Below, one piece after another: positions 35,694-45,125 of a stretch of DNA of 64,000 bases. Positions within the stretch are counted from its first letter, which is position 1. Every line of letters begins with the position of its first letter. The translations under genes were made by a program, and so were the position numbers. The DNA comes from JBGAPH01 sp046349955 (GTDB taxonomy: Bacteria; Planctomycetota; Planctomycetia; Pirellulales; JBGAPH01): positions 257,222 through 321,221 of the forward strand of contig JAXMBI010000003.1 in assembly GCA_046349955.1 (NCBI GenBank), in the 5' to 3' direction. Under the pieces are notes generated by a model that saw nothing but the letters and a program-made list of their open reading frames with translations, made no database searches and had not been told where the DNA came from.

Positions 35694-36290
35694 GTGAGTG
35701 CGGACCGGGATACGTGGAACTTGTGGTTTGCGGTGATCGCAATGCCGCTCGTGATTGGCGCGGGACTTCATCAGGTATTCGGGGTCGCACCTTGGATCGG
35801 AGTGCCGCTTGCGTTTTTGGTGATCGATGGCGGCGGGTGGTGGCTGTATCGCAGGTGGGAGGAAGCGATCGAGCGTGACAATACGCCGATTGCCGAACTC
35901 GAGGATCCAATGTTTGGCCGACTGAAGCGCTATCCGGGCAAGAACCAGTGGGAGAACTACCTGTCGTTTCCTCGTGCAGCGGGCGAAATTGGTGTGTCGG
36001 TCGATGCCAACGAAGCCGGCCCGAACGAAGACCAGCGACAGTTGTATCGCCAGATCGTCGATCGCTATTCAGAGTTGTTTCCCGGGATCGAAGCCAAACT
36101 GCGCGAATGTGCGGAGTTCGTAGGCGAGACAAACGTTCCCTCCTTCAACCTCGCCAGCATCGATATCGAATCGGCCCCCGGCGCCTGGACCCTGGCTTAC
36201 CATCGCTCCGACAACGACGACTGCTGCGGCTTCACCTATTTCGTCGATGTGAAAGATTGGCAGATAGGCGAAGTTTGCCCAGTTCACTAG
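35694..36290 (+). CDS. Hypothetical membrane-anchored protein
   Basis: 198 residues, GTG start. Two hydrophobic segments at about residues 9-55 (LWFAVIAMPLVIGAGLHQVF, PLAFLVIDGGGWWLYRRW), then a soluble domain ending LAYHRSDNDDCCGFTYFVDV with the ...WQIGEV tail. No family recognised. It sits between the PSD1 gene and its DUF1501 partner, which is unusual because the pair is normally adjacent, and it is framed by inverted copies of a short intergenic repeat, as if inserted with them. Confidence 0.6.
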   Translation: MSADRDTWNLWFAVIAMPLVIGAGLHQVFGVAPWIGVPLAFLVIDGGGWWLYRRWEEAIERDNTPIAELEDPMFGRLKRYPGKNQWENYLSFPRAAGEIGVSVDANEAGPNEDQRQLYRQIVDRYSELFPGIEAKLRECAEFVGETNVPSFNLASIDIESAPGAWTLAYHRSDNDDCCGFTYFVDVKDWQIGEVCPVH

Positions 36291-36300
36291 AAAACAATCG

Positions 36301-36470
36301 ATTGAACCACCAAGGCACGAAGACACAAAGCAGTAAGGTCGGAGTTTCGTTCTCTGCGTCCTCCGCGTCTCTGCGGTTAAATTGAATTCTTTGTGCCTTC
36401 GTGCCTTTGTGGTGAAAATCTCCGTGCCTCAGTGTCTCCGTGGTGAGAAATCTCCGCCCCTCCGCGGTTA
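36301..36470. repeat. Nested CACGGAGACAC-type repeats before DUF1501
   Basis: AACCACCAAGGCACGAAGAC (36303 on) is matched in inverted form by TTTGTGCCTTCGTGCCTTTG (about 36390-36412). Further segments TCTCTGCGTCCTCCGCGTCT, CTCAGTGTCTCCGTGGTG and CCCCTCCGCGGTTA are inverted partners of the sequences at 35550-35672. There is no coding frame. The array ends about 40 nt before the DUF1501 start. Confidence 0.6.
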
Positions 36471-36512
36471 TAATAGAAAAGAAGAAGTCCCGGCCTGCCT
36501 AGGAAGCCGTTC

Positions 36513-37979
<1,467 letters not shown>

Positions 37980-38000
37980 ATTTCGCGAAGGATAGGACGC

Positions 38001-39575
38001 ATGCCAGTTCGCGATGACCCGGATCCGACTATTGAGCTTCTCACGCGGGGCAACAGCGGGTGCTACGGCGCGGTGTGGAAGGCTAGGCAGTCAGGCCTCG
38101 ATAGGGATGTCGCGGTCAAGATCCTCCATCCTTCCATGGCGGCCTTTTCCGATATCATTGAGCACGCCAGGGGCCTTGCGCGAGCCGGCCAACATCCGAA
38201 CGTCGTATCTGTCCACCTCATCACTAGCATTGCTCATCCCGAGACAGCCGAGCTGGTTGATGTCGTCGTCATGGAATGGATCGAGGGAGGCACTCTCGAC
38301 TCGGTGCTGCAAGGATCTCTGCTGAGTCTCGAATCCGCGACGGGACTCTGCAACGGACTCATCGCGGGGCTTGAGCACCTCCATGCACAGGGGCTCACGC
38401 ATGGAGACTTGCATCAAGGCAACGTTGTGCTGTCGGGTAACGTCCCTAAGCTCATTGACATCGATTATTCGTCGTCCCGGTCACTGGCTCTGCTCAGCAC
38501 TCTGAACAGAGACCAACGCGTCTTACAGGACATTGCGAGCCTTTCGTTCTTGCTGTCACTGGTACTGCAAAAAACCGATGTAGTCCGAGCCGATGTGCTG
38601 GCCGCCAACGACCCTCGATGTGCGCTGACTCTTGCGGACCTGAAACAAAGATTGGGCAGAATCCTGCAAGATGATGCGACCTCGACGGCGGCTGTTCAGC
38701 CCTCACCAGATGAGCTTCTTGACTCGCTGCGGAATCGATCACCAAGTGCCGACTCTCTGGCGCGCCGGTTCACAAAGAACATTGCTTCGCGAATCGACGC
38801 AGAAAGACCGCGATACGCGCGGGGAAACGATGCCGCGTGGCCGGAAACGTTTGTCTCCGCATTGGAGGCAGCGACCGATCTCGTTGCTGACTTCTCCGAC
38901 GTGTGCCTGACGATTGCAGCTTTCAACGCTGAGTCGGCTGCGACCGCAATTCACCGAGAATTTGGCGCGATCGTCGGACATTATGAAGACAATAGCCCGG
39001 GCTCGCACTACGACGTTGACACGGATTACGCGAAGTTCCTCGGACACGAGCTCTATCTATGCCTGATTGCTGCGCTGCTAAACGAAGATAGACTTGAAGC
39101 GATCGGGATGCTCTTGCACAGAGATATCTTTGTGCCCGGACGCCGCTCAGATGAGCCCGCATCGGTCTCAGAGATTTCGGAATACGTGCGAACCCTGGCG
39201 GTAAAAAACGAGCGAGACAAAACTCGCTTCGCTTCACCTCATGGCGAGCTGTTGAAACAGCGGCATTCCATCGGCCGGCTGGGCACAGCAATTCCCTTCT
39301 ACGATCTCGTGGCGGCAGAATTCTTAGTCGTGCTGGCCAACGAACGCTGGCGCCCTTGGACTGCGCTGTATCTTCGCCAGACGCCTCGCTTTTTGGTTGA
39401 ATCGCGCAGCCGCCAGTACGCAGATCGAGTGTGCGCAGTTATTGGAGTCGGAACGCCGGCGGAACTCGTGTCGACCGTTCGCAAGCGAACGAGCTATATC
39501 GGAAAGCTGTTTTCGAATGCGTGGTGGCATGACCCGTTCGATGGCGAGAAGCTCAGGTTGATTGGCACGCAGTAG
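38001..39575 (+). CDS. Atypical protein kinase with uncharacterised C-terminal half
   Basis: 524 residues. Kinase fold at residues 10-230: Gly-rich loop TRGNSGCYGAVW (16-26), VAVKIL with Lys40, hinge MEWIEGGTLD (91-100), catalytic loop HGDLHQGN (134-141, Asp136, Asn141) and metal site DIDY (153-156) in place of DFG. The HGD/DID pattern resembles APH/ABC1-like or minimal STK kinases. Residues 240-524 are soluble, alpha-helical and match no family I know. No transmembrane segment or PASTA repeats. GC content and codon use are lower than in neighbours, suggesting transfer. The start is 21 nt after the DUF1501 stop with a purine-rich GAAGGATAGG before it. Confidence 0.75.
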   Translation: MPVRDDPDPTIELLTRGNSGCYGAVWKARQSGLDRDVAVKILHPSMAAFSDIIEHARGLARAGQHPNVVSVHLITSIAHPETAELVDVVVMEWIEGGTLDSVLQGSLLSLESATGLCNGLIAGLEHLHAQGLTHGDLHQGNVVLSGNVPKLIDIDYSSSRSLALLSTLNRDQRVLQDIASLSFLLSLVLQKTDVVRADVLAANDPRCALTLADLKQRLGRILQDDATSTAAVQPSPDELLDSLRNRSPSADSLARRFTKNIASRIDAERPRYARGNDAAWPETFVSALEAATDLVADFSDVCLTIAAFNAESAATAIHREFGAIVGHYEDNSPGSHYDVDTDYAKFLGHELYLCLIAALLNEDRLEAIGMLLHRDIFVPGRRSDEPASVSEISEYVRTLAVKNERDKTRFASPHGELLKQRHSIGRLGTAIPFYDLVAAEFLVVLANERWRPWTALYLRQTPRFLVESRSRQYADRVCAVIGVGTPAELVSTVRKRTSYIGKLFSNAWWHDPFDGEKLRLIGTQ

Positions 39576-39613
39576 CCGTCGACTCACGGCGGCGGCGCGG
39601 CTATCGTGGTCGC

Positions 39614-40009
39614 ATGGAAGACTTCCTGCGATTCTCGGGCGCAGTGCGGCGAGATCCCGAAATTTTCGCCTGGTTCGCCAGCGATGCGAATCCGTTGCGG
39701 CAGACGACGCGGCTCTGGTTCGAGCAGATGCGCGGCTGCGGCGCCGATGTGCGCGAGCTGTTCCACGACGGCTGCCCCGTGGCCTGCGTCGACGACGCCC
39801 CCTTCGCCTACGTGAACGCCTTCAAGGCGCATGCGAACGTCGGCTTCTTCCACGGCGCCGCGCTCGCCGATCCGGCCGGCCTGCTCGAAGGCGCCGGCAA
39901 GCGAATGCGGCACGTGAAGCTGCGCCCCGGCGAGGACCTGGACGCAGACGCCCTGAGCGAACTCATCGCGGCGTCCTACGCAGACATCCGGCGACGCCTA
40001 GGCAAGTAG
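39614..40009 (+). CDS. DUF1801 (YdhG-like) domain protein
   Basis: 131 residues. Core ACVDDAPFAYVNAFKAHANV then GFFHGAALADPAGLLEGAGK and RHVKLRPGEDLD match the small DUF1801/YdhG fold, function unknown. Its stop codon (40007-40009) lies inside a REP palindrome head (GTAG at 40006). Confidence 0.75.
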   Translation: MEDFLRFSGAVRRDPEIFAWFASDANPLRQTTRLWFEQMRGCGADVRELFHDGCPVACVDDAPFAYVNAFKAHANVGFFHGAALADPAGLLEGAGKRMRHVKLRPGEDLDADALSELIAASYADIRRRLGK

Positions 40010-40114
40010 GTTATGCTTCAGCATAACTACCCCGCGGACAGCGCTTTTTCGGCGCGTACGCTTCGTGGCTTTCTCCCGCCGTTGCGCCGGTCGTTATGCT
40101 GAAGCATAACCTAC
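40006..40114. repeat. REP palindrome pair overlapping a stop and a start codon
   Basis: Plus-strand copy GTAGGTTATGCTTCAGCATA plus AC at 40006-40027 and minus-strand copy at 40093-40114, 65 nt apart. The first provides the TAG stop of the DUF1801 gene; the second contains the first available ATG (40096) of the MFS gene, which would then begin MLKHNL. Identical in sequence to the REP at 4293 and 63862. Confidence 0.8.
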
Positions 40115-41289
40115 AGGAACCAGAGGAATCGAACACCGCGCCGCGGCCGCGGCTGCCGCGCAACGTCGTCCTGCTCGGCTGGGCGAGCCTGGGGAACGAC
40201 ATCGCCAGCGAGATGATCTTTCCGCTGCTGCCCCGCTATGTGGCCCAGGTGCTCGGCGCCGGCGCGATCACCCTGGGGGTGATGGAGGGGCTGGCCGATT
40301 TCGCCGCGGCGCTGCTCAAGCTGTGGAGTGGCTGGTGGTCGGACCGGGCAGGGGACCGCAAAGGCTTTGTTGTCGCCGGCTACTCGATCGCGGCCCTGGG
40401 GCGGCCCCTCTTGGCCCTGGCCACGGCGCCCTGGCAGGCGGTGGCCATTCGTGTGGGAGACCGCATCGGCAAGGGGCTGCGCACCGCGCCGCGCGACGCC
40501 GTGATCGCGGAGAGCACGCCGGAAGCGCAGCGAGGCGCGGCCTTCGGTTACCACCGGGCGATGGACCACCTGGGGGCGGCGATCGGCCCCTTGCTGGCGA
40601 TGCTCTGCCTGTGGCTCTTTCCGGAGCGGCTGCGGCTGATCGTGGGACTGTCGCTCGTGCCGGGCTTGTTCGTGGTGGCGCTCGTGGTGTTTGGCCTTGC
40701 ACCCCAGCCGCCCAAGATCGCCGCCGGCAAGCGGTTCTCGCTGCGGCTCACCGGGTTCGACGGGCGGTTTCGCCGGTTGCTGGGCGCTTCGGCGCTGTTT
40801 GCGCTGGCTAATTCGAGCGACTTGTTCCTCTTGGCGTGGGCGTCGGCGCGGGGCCTGAGCGAGCCGCTGGTGCCGCTCTTGTGGCTGGCCCTGAGCCTGG
40901 TGAAGAGCGGCGGCACGCTCGTGGCCGGGCGGGCCGTTCCAAAGTTCGGCGCGCGGCGGCTGATGCTGTTAGGCTGGGCGCTGTATGCGGTGGTCTACGG
41001 GCTGATCGGCCTGGCGAACTCGGCCTGGCAGGTCGTGGCGCTCGTGCTCGTGTATGGGCTGTTCGACGCCCTGACCGAGCCGGCCGAGAAGACGCTCGTC
41101 GCCCGGCTGGCCGGCGACCAGGCCGGGCAAGGCTTCGGCTGGTTCCACTTCAGCGTGGGCCTGGCGGCGCTGCCAGGCAACGCGCTGTTCGGCTGGGTCT
41201 ACGAGGCCGCCTCGCCGACGGCGGCCTTCAGCATGGCGGCTGGTTTTGCGGCGCTGGCCGCCGTGGTGCTGGCGACGATCCGCGAGTGA
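40096..41289 (+). CDS. MFS transporter
   Basis: 397 residues, about twelve transmembrane segments. MFS A-motif-like SGWWSDRAGDRKGFVVAGYS after TM2 and RIGKGLRTAPRDAVIAESTP after TM4. Substrate not evident; the pattern resembles drug/metabolite exporters of planctomycetes and proteobacteria. No alternative start with a ribosome-binding site was found between 40096 and the first conserved residues (VVLLGWASLGNDIASEM), so the start probably lies in the REP. Confidence 0.82.
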   Translation: MLKHNLQEPEESNTAPRPRLPRNVVLLGWASLGNDIASEMIFPLLPRYVAQVLGAGAITLGVMEGLADFAAALLKLWSGWWSDRAGDRKGFVVAGYSIAALGRPLLALATAPWQAVAIRVGDRIGKGLRTAPRDAVIAESTPEAQRGAAFGYHRAMDHLGAAIGPLLAMLCLWLFPERLRLIVGLSLVPGLFVVALVVFGLAPQPPKIAAGKRFSLRLTGFDGRFRRLLGASALFALANSSDLFLLAWASARGLSEPLVPLLWLALSLVKSGGTLVAGRAVPKFGARRLMLLGWALYAVVYGLIGLANSAWQVVALVLVYGLFDALTEPAEKTLVARLAGDQAGQGFGWFHFSVGLAALPGNALFGWVYEAASPTAAFSMAAGFAALAAVVLATIRE

Positions 41290-41439
41290 CGGCCGTGGGC
41301 AGCGAATGCGTTTCGCGCCGGCGCGTGGCGGTTCGCGGCTTGTTTGCCTAGATTGCCGGCTTACAATAGCCGAATGCGCGGCCGCCGCTTGCCGCCGCCG
41401 GATATTGCCTTTGCCCCTTTCTCGCCGAGAATCCGACCG

Positions 41440-41808
41440 ATGCCGGGCCTCAATCATCACTCCTCAGGCAACGTGCTCGTCATCCAGCTCGCGAACCCGC
41501 GGATTCTCGACCAGCAGGTGATCGACCAGATCGGCACGGAGCTCAAGGAACTGCTCGACAAGACCGAGCAAGAGCGGGTGGTGCTCGATTTCCGCCAGGT
41601 GCAGTTCATGTCGTCGGCCATGCTGGGGGCGCTCGTGCGGTTCCGCAAGCAGTGCACCGAGATGAAGGCCGACCTCAAGCTGTGCAGCATCTCCAAGGAC
41701 ATCATGGAGGTGTTCAAGGTCACCAATCTGCACAAGGTCTTCGACATCCAGGCCGACGAAGCGACGGCGGTGGCCGCCTTCGACAAGAAGAAGGGCTGGT
41801 TCTCGTAG
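41440..41808 (+). CDS. STAS-domain anti-sigma factor antagonist-like protein
   Basis: 122 residues from ATG 41440. The STAS fold is seen as NVLVIQLANPRILDQQVIDQ, ERVVLDFRQVQFMSSAMLGA (phosphorylatable Ser region, here SSAML) and LKLCSISKDIMEVFKVTNLH. Acts in partner-switching signalling or in lipid/secretion systems; no anti-sigma kinase is nearby. Confidence 0.85.
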   Translation: MPGLNHHSSGNVLVIQLANPRILDQQVIDQIGTELKELLDKTEQERVVLDFRQVQFMSSAMLGALVRFRKQCTEMKADLKLCSISKDIMEVFKVTNLHKVFDIQADEATAVAAFDKKKGWFS

Positions 41809-41929
41809 CGGCGCCTGAGGTGCGATGTAGGGTCCGCTGTGCGGACCACAAACCCGGCTCCGCGCGCCGCAACTTGGCCCACGCGCCGCTGCACCTGCGG
41901 CCCTCTCCGTTTCCGCGGTCCGCAGACCG

Positions 41930-42682
41930 CTACCCCGCCGAAATCTCGGCCATGGCTTCGGCCGGGATGTTGAAGTTCGAGGCCACGCTCTGCACGTCGT
42001 CGTGGTCGTCGAGCGCTTCCATCAGCTTGAGCACTTTGCGGGCGGTTTCGGCGTCGAGGTCGACGGTGCTGGTGGGGATGCGGGCAATCTCGCTGACCTC
42101 GGGCGTATGTCCCGCCTTGGTGAGCGCCTCCGATACGGCCATGAACTGGCTGGGATCGCAGGTGACTTCGAACTTCTGCTCGACCGCCTTCACGTCGTCG
42201 GCGCCGGCCTCGAGGGCCAGCTCCATAAGAGCGTCTTCCTCGATGCCGGCGGCCGGAAGGATGAACAGCCCCTTGCGCTCGAACATCCACGACACACAGT
42301 TGGCGGCGCCGAGCTTGCCGTCGTTGATTTCGAACAGCTTGCGAATCTCGGGGGCCGTGCGGTTGCGGTTGTCGGTCATGATTTCGCAGAGGACCGCCAC
42401 GCCGCCCGCGCCGTAGCCCTCGTAGAGAATTTCGTACAGGTCGCCGCCGTCGAGTTCGCCCGTGCCGCGCTTGATCGCCCGTTGGATGTTGTCCTTGGGC
42501 ATGCTGACCTTGCGGGCGTCGTCGATGGCGTAGCGCAGCCGCAGGTTGGCGTCAGGGTCGCCGCCCCCCATCTTGGCGGCGATGATGATGGCCTTCGAGA
42601 GCTTGCTCCAGAGCTTGCCCCGCTTGTTGTCGATGAGGGCCTTTTTGTGCTTGATCCCTGCCCAATGGGAATGGCCAGCCAT
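41930..42682 (-). CDS. YebC/PmpR-family DNA-binding regulator
   Basis: 250 residues, normal length. N-terminal AGHSHWAGIKHKKALIDNKR, then DANLRLRYAIDDARKVSMPK and the central YEGYGAGGVAVLCEIMTDNR typical of the family. YebC proteins bind DNA and the ribosome-associated translation machinery (recently linked to polyproline stalling relief). Convergent with the STAS gene. Confidence 0.95.
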   Translation of the reverse strand: MAGHSHWAGIKHKKALIDNKRGKLWSKLSKAIIIAAKMGGGDPDANLRLRYAIDDARKVSMPKDNIQRAIKRGTGELDGGDLYEILYEGYGAGGVAVLCEIMTDNRNRTAPEIRKLFEINDGKLGAANCVSWMFERKGLFILPAAGIEEDALMELALEAGADDVKAVEQKFEVTCDPSQFMAVSEALTKAGHTPEVSEIARIPTSTVDLDAETARKVLKLMEALDDHDDVQSVASNFNIPAEAMAEISAG

Positions 42683-42839
42683 GTTCCGTGTGCGCCGTCG
42701 TTCGAGAGAGGGAAAACCGGGGCGAGCCGCAGCCCCGCCGCGGGCCGCGCCCCTGCGAGAAAGCTCGCGGAAACGCCTATTACCAGCTTGGGCCTCGAGC
42801 GGGATTTGGTCAAGGCGAACCGCGGCCGAGGCCGGCGGT

Positions 42840-43751
42840 CTATTCGGCCTCGAGTTGGGCGCGGGCGGCGTCGATCTGGGCCTTTTTCTCGGGGGAAACC
42901 GTGGGGAACTCGATTTTCAGGCCGTCGAGCGCCCGCACGATGAGATTGGCCACTAAAGCCCGACTGACCCACTTATAGTCCGCCGGAATGACGTACCAAG
43001 GGGCCCAGGGAGTGCTCGTGCGGGTGAGCATTTGCTCGTAGGCCTGCTGGTAGTCGTCCCAGTAGGCCCGCTCGGCCAGGTCGGCGGCCGAAAACTTCCA
43101 GTGCTTGGCCGGGTCGTCGATGCGGTCGAGGAACCGCTTTCGCTGCTCGTCCTTGGAGACGTTCAAGAAGAACTTGAGAACGAGCGTGCCGTTGCGGTCG
43201 AGGTGCCGCTCGAACGCGTTGATGTCGTCGTAGCGGGCCGCCCAGAACGATTTTCGCTTCGGCTTGGCGCCCGGCAGACGCTGCGCCGCCACCACCTGGG
43301 GGTGGACGCGGGCCACCAGCACGTCTTCGTAGTAGGAGCGGTTGAAGATGCCGATCCGGCCGCGTTCGGGCAGGGCCTTCATGCAGCGCCAGAGGAACGT
43401 GTGGTCGAGCTCCTCGCTCGTCGGCTGCTTGAAGCTATACACTTGGCAGCCTTGGGGGTTCACCCCGGACATCACGTGCTTGATAGCGCCGTCCTTGCCG
43501 GCGGCGTCCATCGCCTGGAAGACGAGCAGCACGGCCCAGGTGTCAGCGGCGTAGAGGCGCTCTTGGGCGGCGGAGAGTGCGGTGACATCTTGACTGAGCA
43601 GCTTCTCGGCGAAGGCGCGGCGTTCGGACTTGGGGATCTCGGGATCGCCGGCCCAGGCGGGGTCGTGACGCTCGAGCCGGCAGCGCTTGCCGGGGCGGAC
43701 GCGGCAGAAGGCCAAGATTTCGTCGATGCGGTCCGGCGAGTCTGACGGCAT
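42840..43751 (-). CDS. ppk2: Polyphosphate kinase 2 family protein
   Basis: 303 residues. Walker A QAMDAAGKDGAIKHVMSGV, lid FNRSYYEDVLVARVHP (Walker B-like) and DRNGTLVLKFFLNVSKDEQR. Short single-domain PPK2 class that phosphorylates nucleotides from polyphosphate; substrate class not certain. The symbol is the family name. Confidence 0.9.
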   Translation of the reverse strand: MPSDSPDRIDEILAFCRVRPGKRCRLERHDPAWAGDPEIPKSERRAFAEKLLSQDVTALSAAQERLYAADTWAVLLVFQAMDAAGKDGAIKHVMSGVNPQGCQVYSFKQPTSEELDHTFLWRCMKALPERGRIGIFNRSYYEDVLVARVHPQVVAAQRLPGAKPKRKSFWAARYDDINAFERHLDRNGTLVLKFFLNVSKDEQRKRFLDRIDDPAKHWKFSAADLAERAYWDDYQQAYEQMLTRTSTPWAPWYVIPADYKWVSRALVANLIVRALDGLKIEFPTVSPEKKAQIDAARAQLEAE

Positions 43752-43876
43752 ATCCGGGAATTCCCAAGCGATCCGAGTCAGGCGGGGGAGAGCCGCTTCT
43801 CAGGATAGTCAAAGGAAAACCGCCGCACACGATGTCCACGCGCGTTTTTTGGCGACCGCGCCAGAGAAAGGCGAAA

Positions 43877-43914
43877 GGGCGCCGGCTTCGTCGCAAGGGA
43901 CAAGACCGGCGCCC
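43877..43914 (-). terminator. Terminator-like hairpin after the MKL peptide operon
   Basis: GGGCGCCGG at 43877-43885 pairs with CCGGCGCCC at 43906-43914 (perfect 9-bp stem, 20-nt loop). In the minus direction it lies 20 nt past the PLA2-like stop codon and is followed by a T-rich TTTCGCCTTTC. Confidence 0.5.
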
Positions 43915-43934
43915 GGCGATCCGGGGATTTGAGC

Positions 43935-44321
43935 CTAGCAGTGGGAGGCGCGCTGAGCGGCGCGATAGGCGTCGCCCCCCAAGCGTCGCACCGCCAGCGC
44001 GTAGGTCTCGGCGACGACATTGCAGGCTTCCCGGCCGGGCGCTTGCCACCAGCCGGAGTAGCCGTTGCGGCAGGCGTCGCGCAAATGGCCGAGGAATTGC
44101 GAGTCGCAGTCCGACTTTTCGCGGCCGCAGGTCTCGTAGCAAGAGTCGTGGGCCTCGCAGGCCGGCGTGAAATCAGCGTCGCCGAACTGCTCCGGCACGA
44201 GCGGCTCGTTCCACCCGGTGCCGCAGGCGCCGGAGGGAAAGAGAGCTGGCGGGCGCCCGTGGTTTGCGGAGGCCCGGCGCGCTGCGGGCCTCCCACTCAG
44301 TCGCAGCCTTGGCAGCTTCAT
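43935..44321 (-). CDS. Phospholipase A2-like protein with MKLP leader
   Basis: 128 residues from ATG 44321 (AAGGAG upstream). It shows the PLA2 active-site helix CEAHDSCYETCG at residues 55-66 (His58, Asp59), the Ca-binding-like CGTGW at 33-37, and eight cysteines at 33, 55, 61, 65, 72, 84, 100 and 128 likely forming disulfides. Bacterial PLA2-domain proteins are secreted esterases of phospholipids. Residues 1-30 (starting MKLPRLRLSG) share only the initial MKLP with the other small genes of this operon and contain no canonical hydrophobic signal peptide, so export may depend on the operon's own machinery. Last gene of the operon. Confidence 0.75.
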   Translation of the reverse strand: MKLPRLRLSGRPAARRASANHGRPPALFPSGACGTGWNEPLVPEQFGDADFTPACEAHDSCYETCGREKSDCDSQFLGHLRDACRNGYSGWWQAPGREACNVVAETYALAVRRLGGDAYRAAQRASHC

Positions 44322-44340
44322 GGAAGTCTCCTTCGAAGAG

Positions 44341-44553
44341 CTAGCAGCGGTTACGGCAAGCAGAGCGCACTGCGCCGCAGGCGGCGCGGCACGCCTCGGC
44401 GCCAGCGCGCGAGTGAATCCGCGAACAACCAGCCGCGCAAGCACTGGCTGCCGCATCGCAAGCAGCTCGGCAAATGCGGCGGCGGATTCCGCCGACATCC
44501 ACGTGAATGTTGGGCCACGAAGGGCCAATCCGATGCGTCGAAGAAAGTTTCAT
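44341..44553 (-). CDS. Cys-rich MKL peptide 4 (eight-Cys CX3C type)
   Basis: 70 residues, GGAG 5 nt before the ATG. Shares MKLS and GPSWPNI (residues 10-16) with peptide 3. Cysteines at 28, 32, 39, 43, 55, 59, 66 and 70, i.e. two CX3CX6CX3C modules 11 residues apart, exactly the spacing in peptide 3. Between the cysteines the sequence is Ala/Arg-rich and helix-favouring, suggesting an alpha-helical hairpin (hairpinin- or CHCH-like) fold stabilised by disulfides. Not homologous to a family I can name. Too small to judge by length, but the shared pattern argues it is a true gene. Confidence 0.75.
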   Translation of the reverse strand: MKLSSTHRIGPSWPNIHVDVGGIRRRICRAACDAAASACAAGCSRIHSRAGAEACRAACGAVRSACRNRC

Positions 44554-44592
44554 GGGGTTTCTCCAAGTACGAAGGGATCTGAAAAACGTGCG

Positions 44593-44826
44593 CTACCTAC
44601 ACCGGCTGTGGCAGCGAGCCGCCGCGGCCGCACAGGCCGCCTGGCAGATGGGTACGCCGACGCCCGACGTGCCTGCCGTGCAACCGGCGTTGCAGGCTGC
44701 GAGCGCAGCGTCGCAGGCAGGCCTGCAGAGCGGGCGAGTCCATGGCGGCGGAACCCAGTGGGGGAGCCGGGGCTGACGGATGTTGGGCCAAGAGGGACCT
44801 ACGAACACATGGGCGGATAGTTTCAT
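44593..44826 (-). CDS. Cys-rich MKL peptide 3 (eight-Cys CX3C type)
   Basis: 77 residues from ATG 44826. Leader-like MKLSAHVFVGPSWPNI, then a Pro/Trp-rich stretch and cysteines at 34, 38, 45, 49, 61, 65, 72 and 76: two CX3CX6CX3C modules separated by 11 residues, the same as peptide 4. The Ala-rich core DAALAACNAGC and QAACAAAAARC favours helices. No strong ribosome-binding site, so it may be translated by coupling. A longer upstream frame exists but shows no coding pattern. Confidence 0.75.
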   Translation of the reverse strand: MKLSAHVFVGPSWPNIRQPRLPHWVPPPWTRPLCRPACDAALAACNAGCTAGTSGVGVPICQAACAAAAARCHSRCR

Positions 44827-44899
44827 GGAAGAACTCATCAGAAATGGCGGGGAAAGGGCGGTCCTCGGAGCCGCCCTTTCCGCCGCGGAAAAGTCAGGC

Positions 44900-45085
44900 C
44901 TAGCAAAGCGCCTCGCAGATCGAGCGCGCCGGCTCGGGCAGCAACTTGCACAGGTCGCACGCGCCGAGCGACGGACGCACCCGACCGACTTCGTCGCGCT
45001 GCGCAGCAACCGCGCTCGCCGGCGAGGCGGAAGGCTCGCTGGACTGCGCCAGCAGGCGATTGGCGGGCGACAGGGGAAGCTTCAT
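44900..45085 (-). CDS. Cys-rich MKL peptide 2 (four-Cys)
   Basis: 61 residues from ATG 45085, preceded by GGAGG. Starts MKLPLSPANRLL, a Ser/Ala-rich low-complexity middle, and a C-terminal cysteine block CDLC (43, 46) ... CEALC (57, 61) with the very last residue Cys. Resembles a leader plus short core peptide. Part of the tandem MKL series. Confidence 0.7.
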   Translation of the reverse strand: MKLPLSPANRLLAQSSEPSASPASAVAAQRDEVGRVRPSLGACDLCKLLPEPARSICEALC

Positions 45086-45125
45086 GGAACCAACCTCCGT
45101 TTGAACAGGAAAACTGGAAAGGGAA

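Noticed and set aside
39562..40026. 154-codon frame overlapping the DUF1801 gene
   Set aside because: Arg-rich shadow; the DUF1801 frame has clear family motifs.
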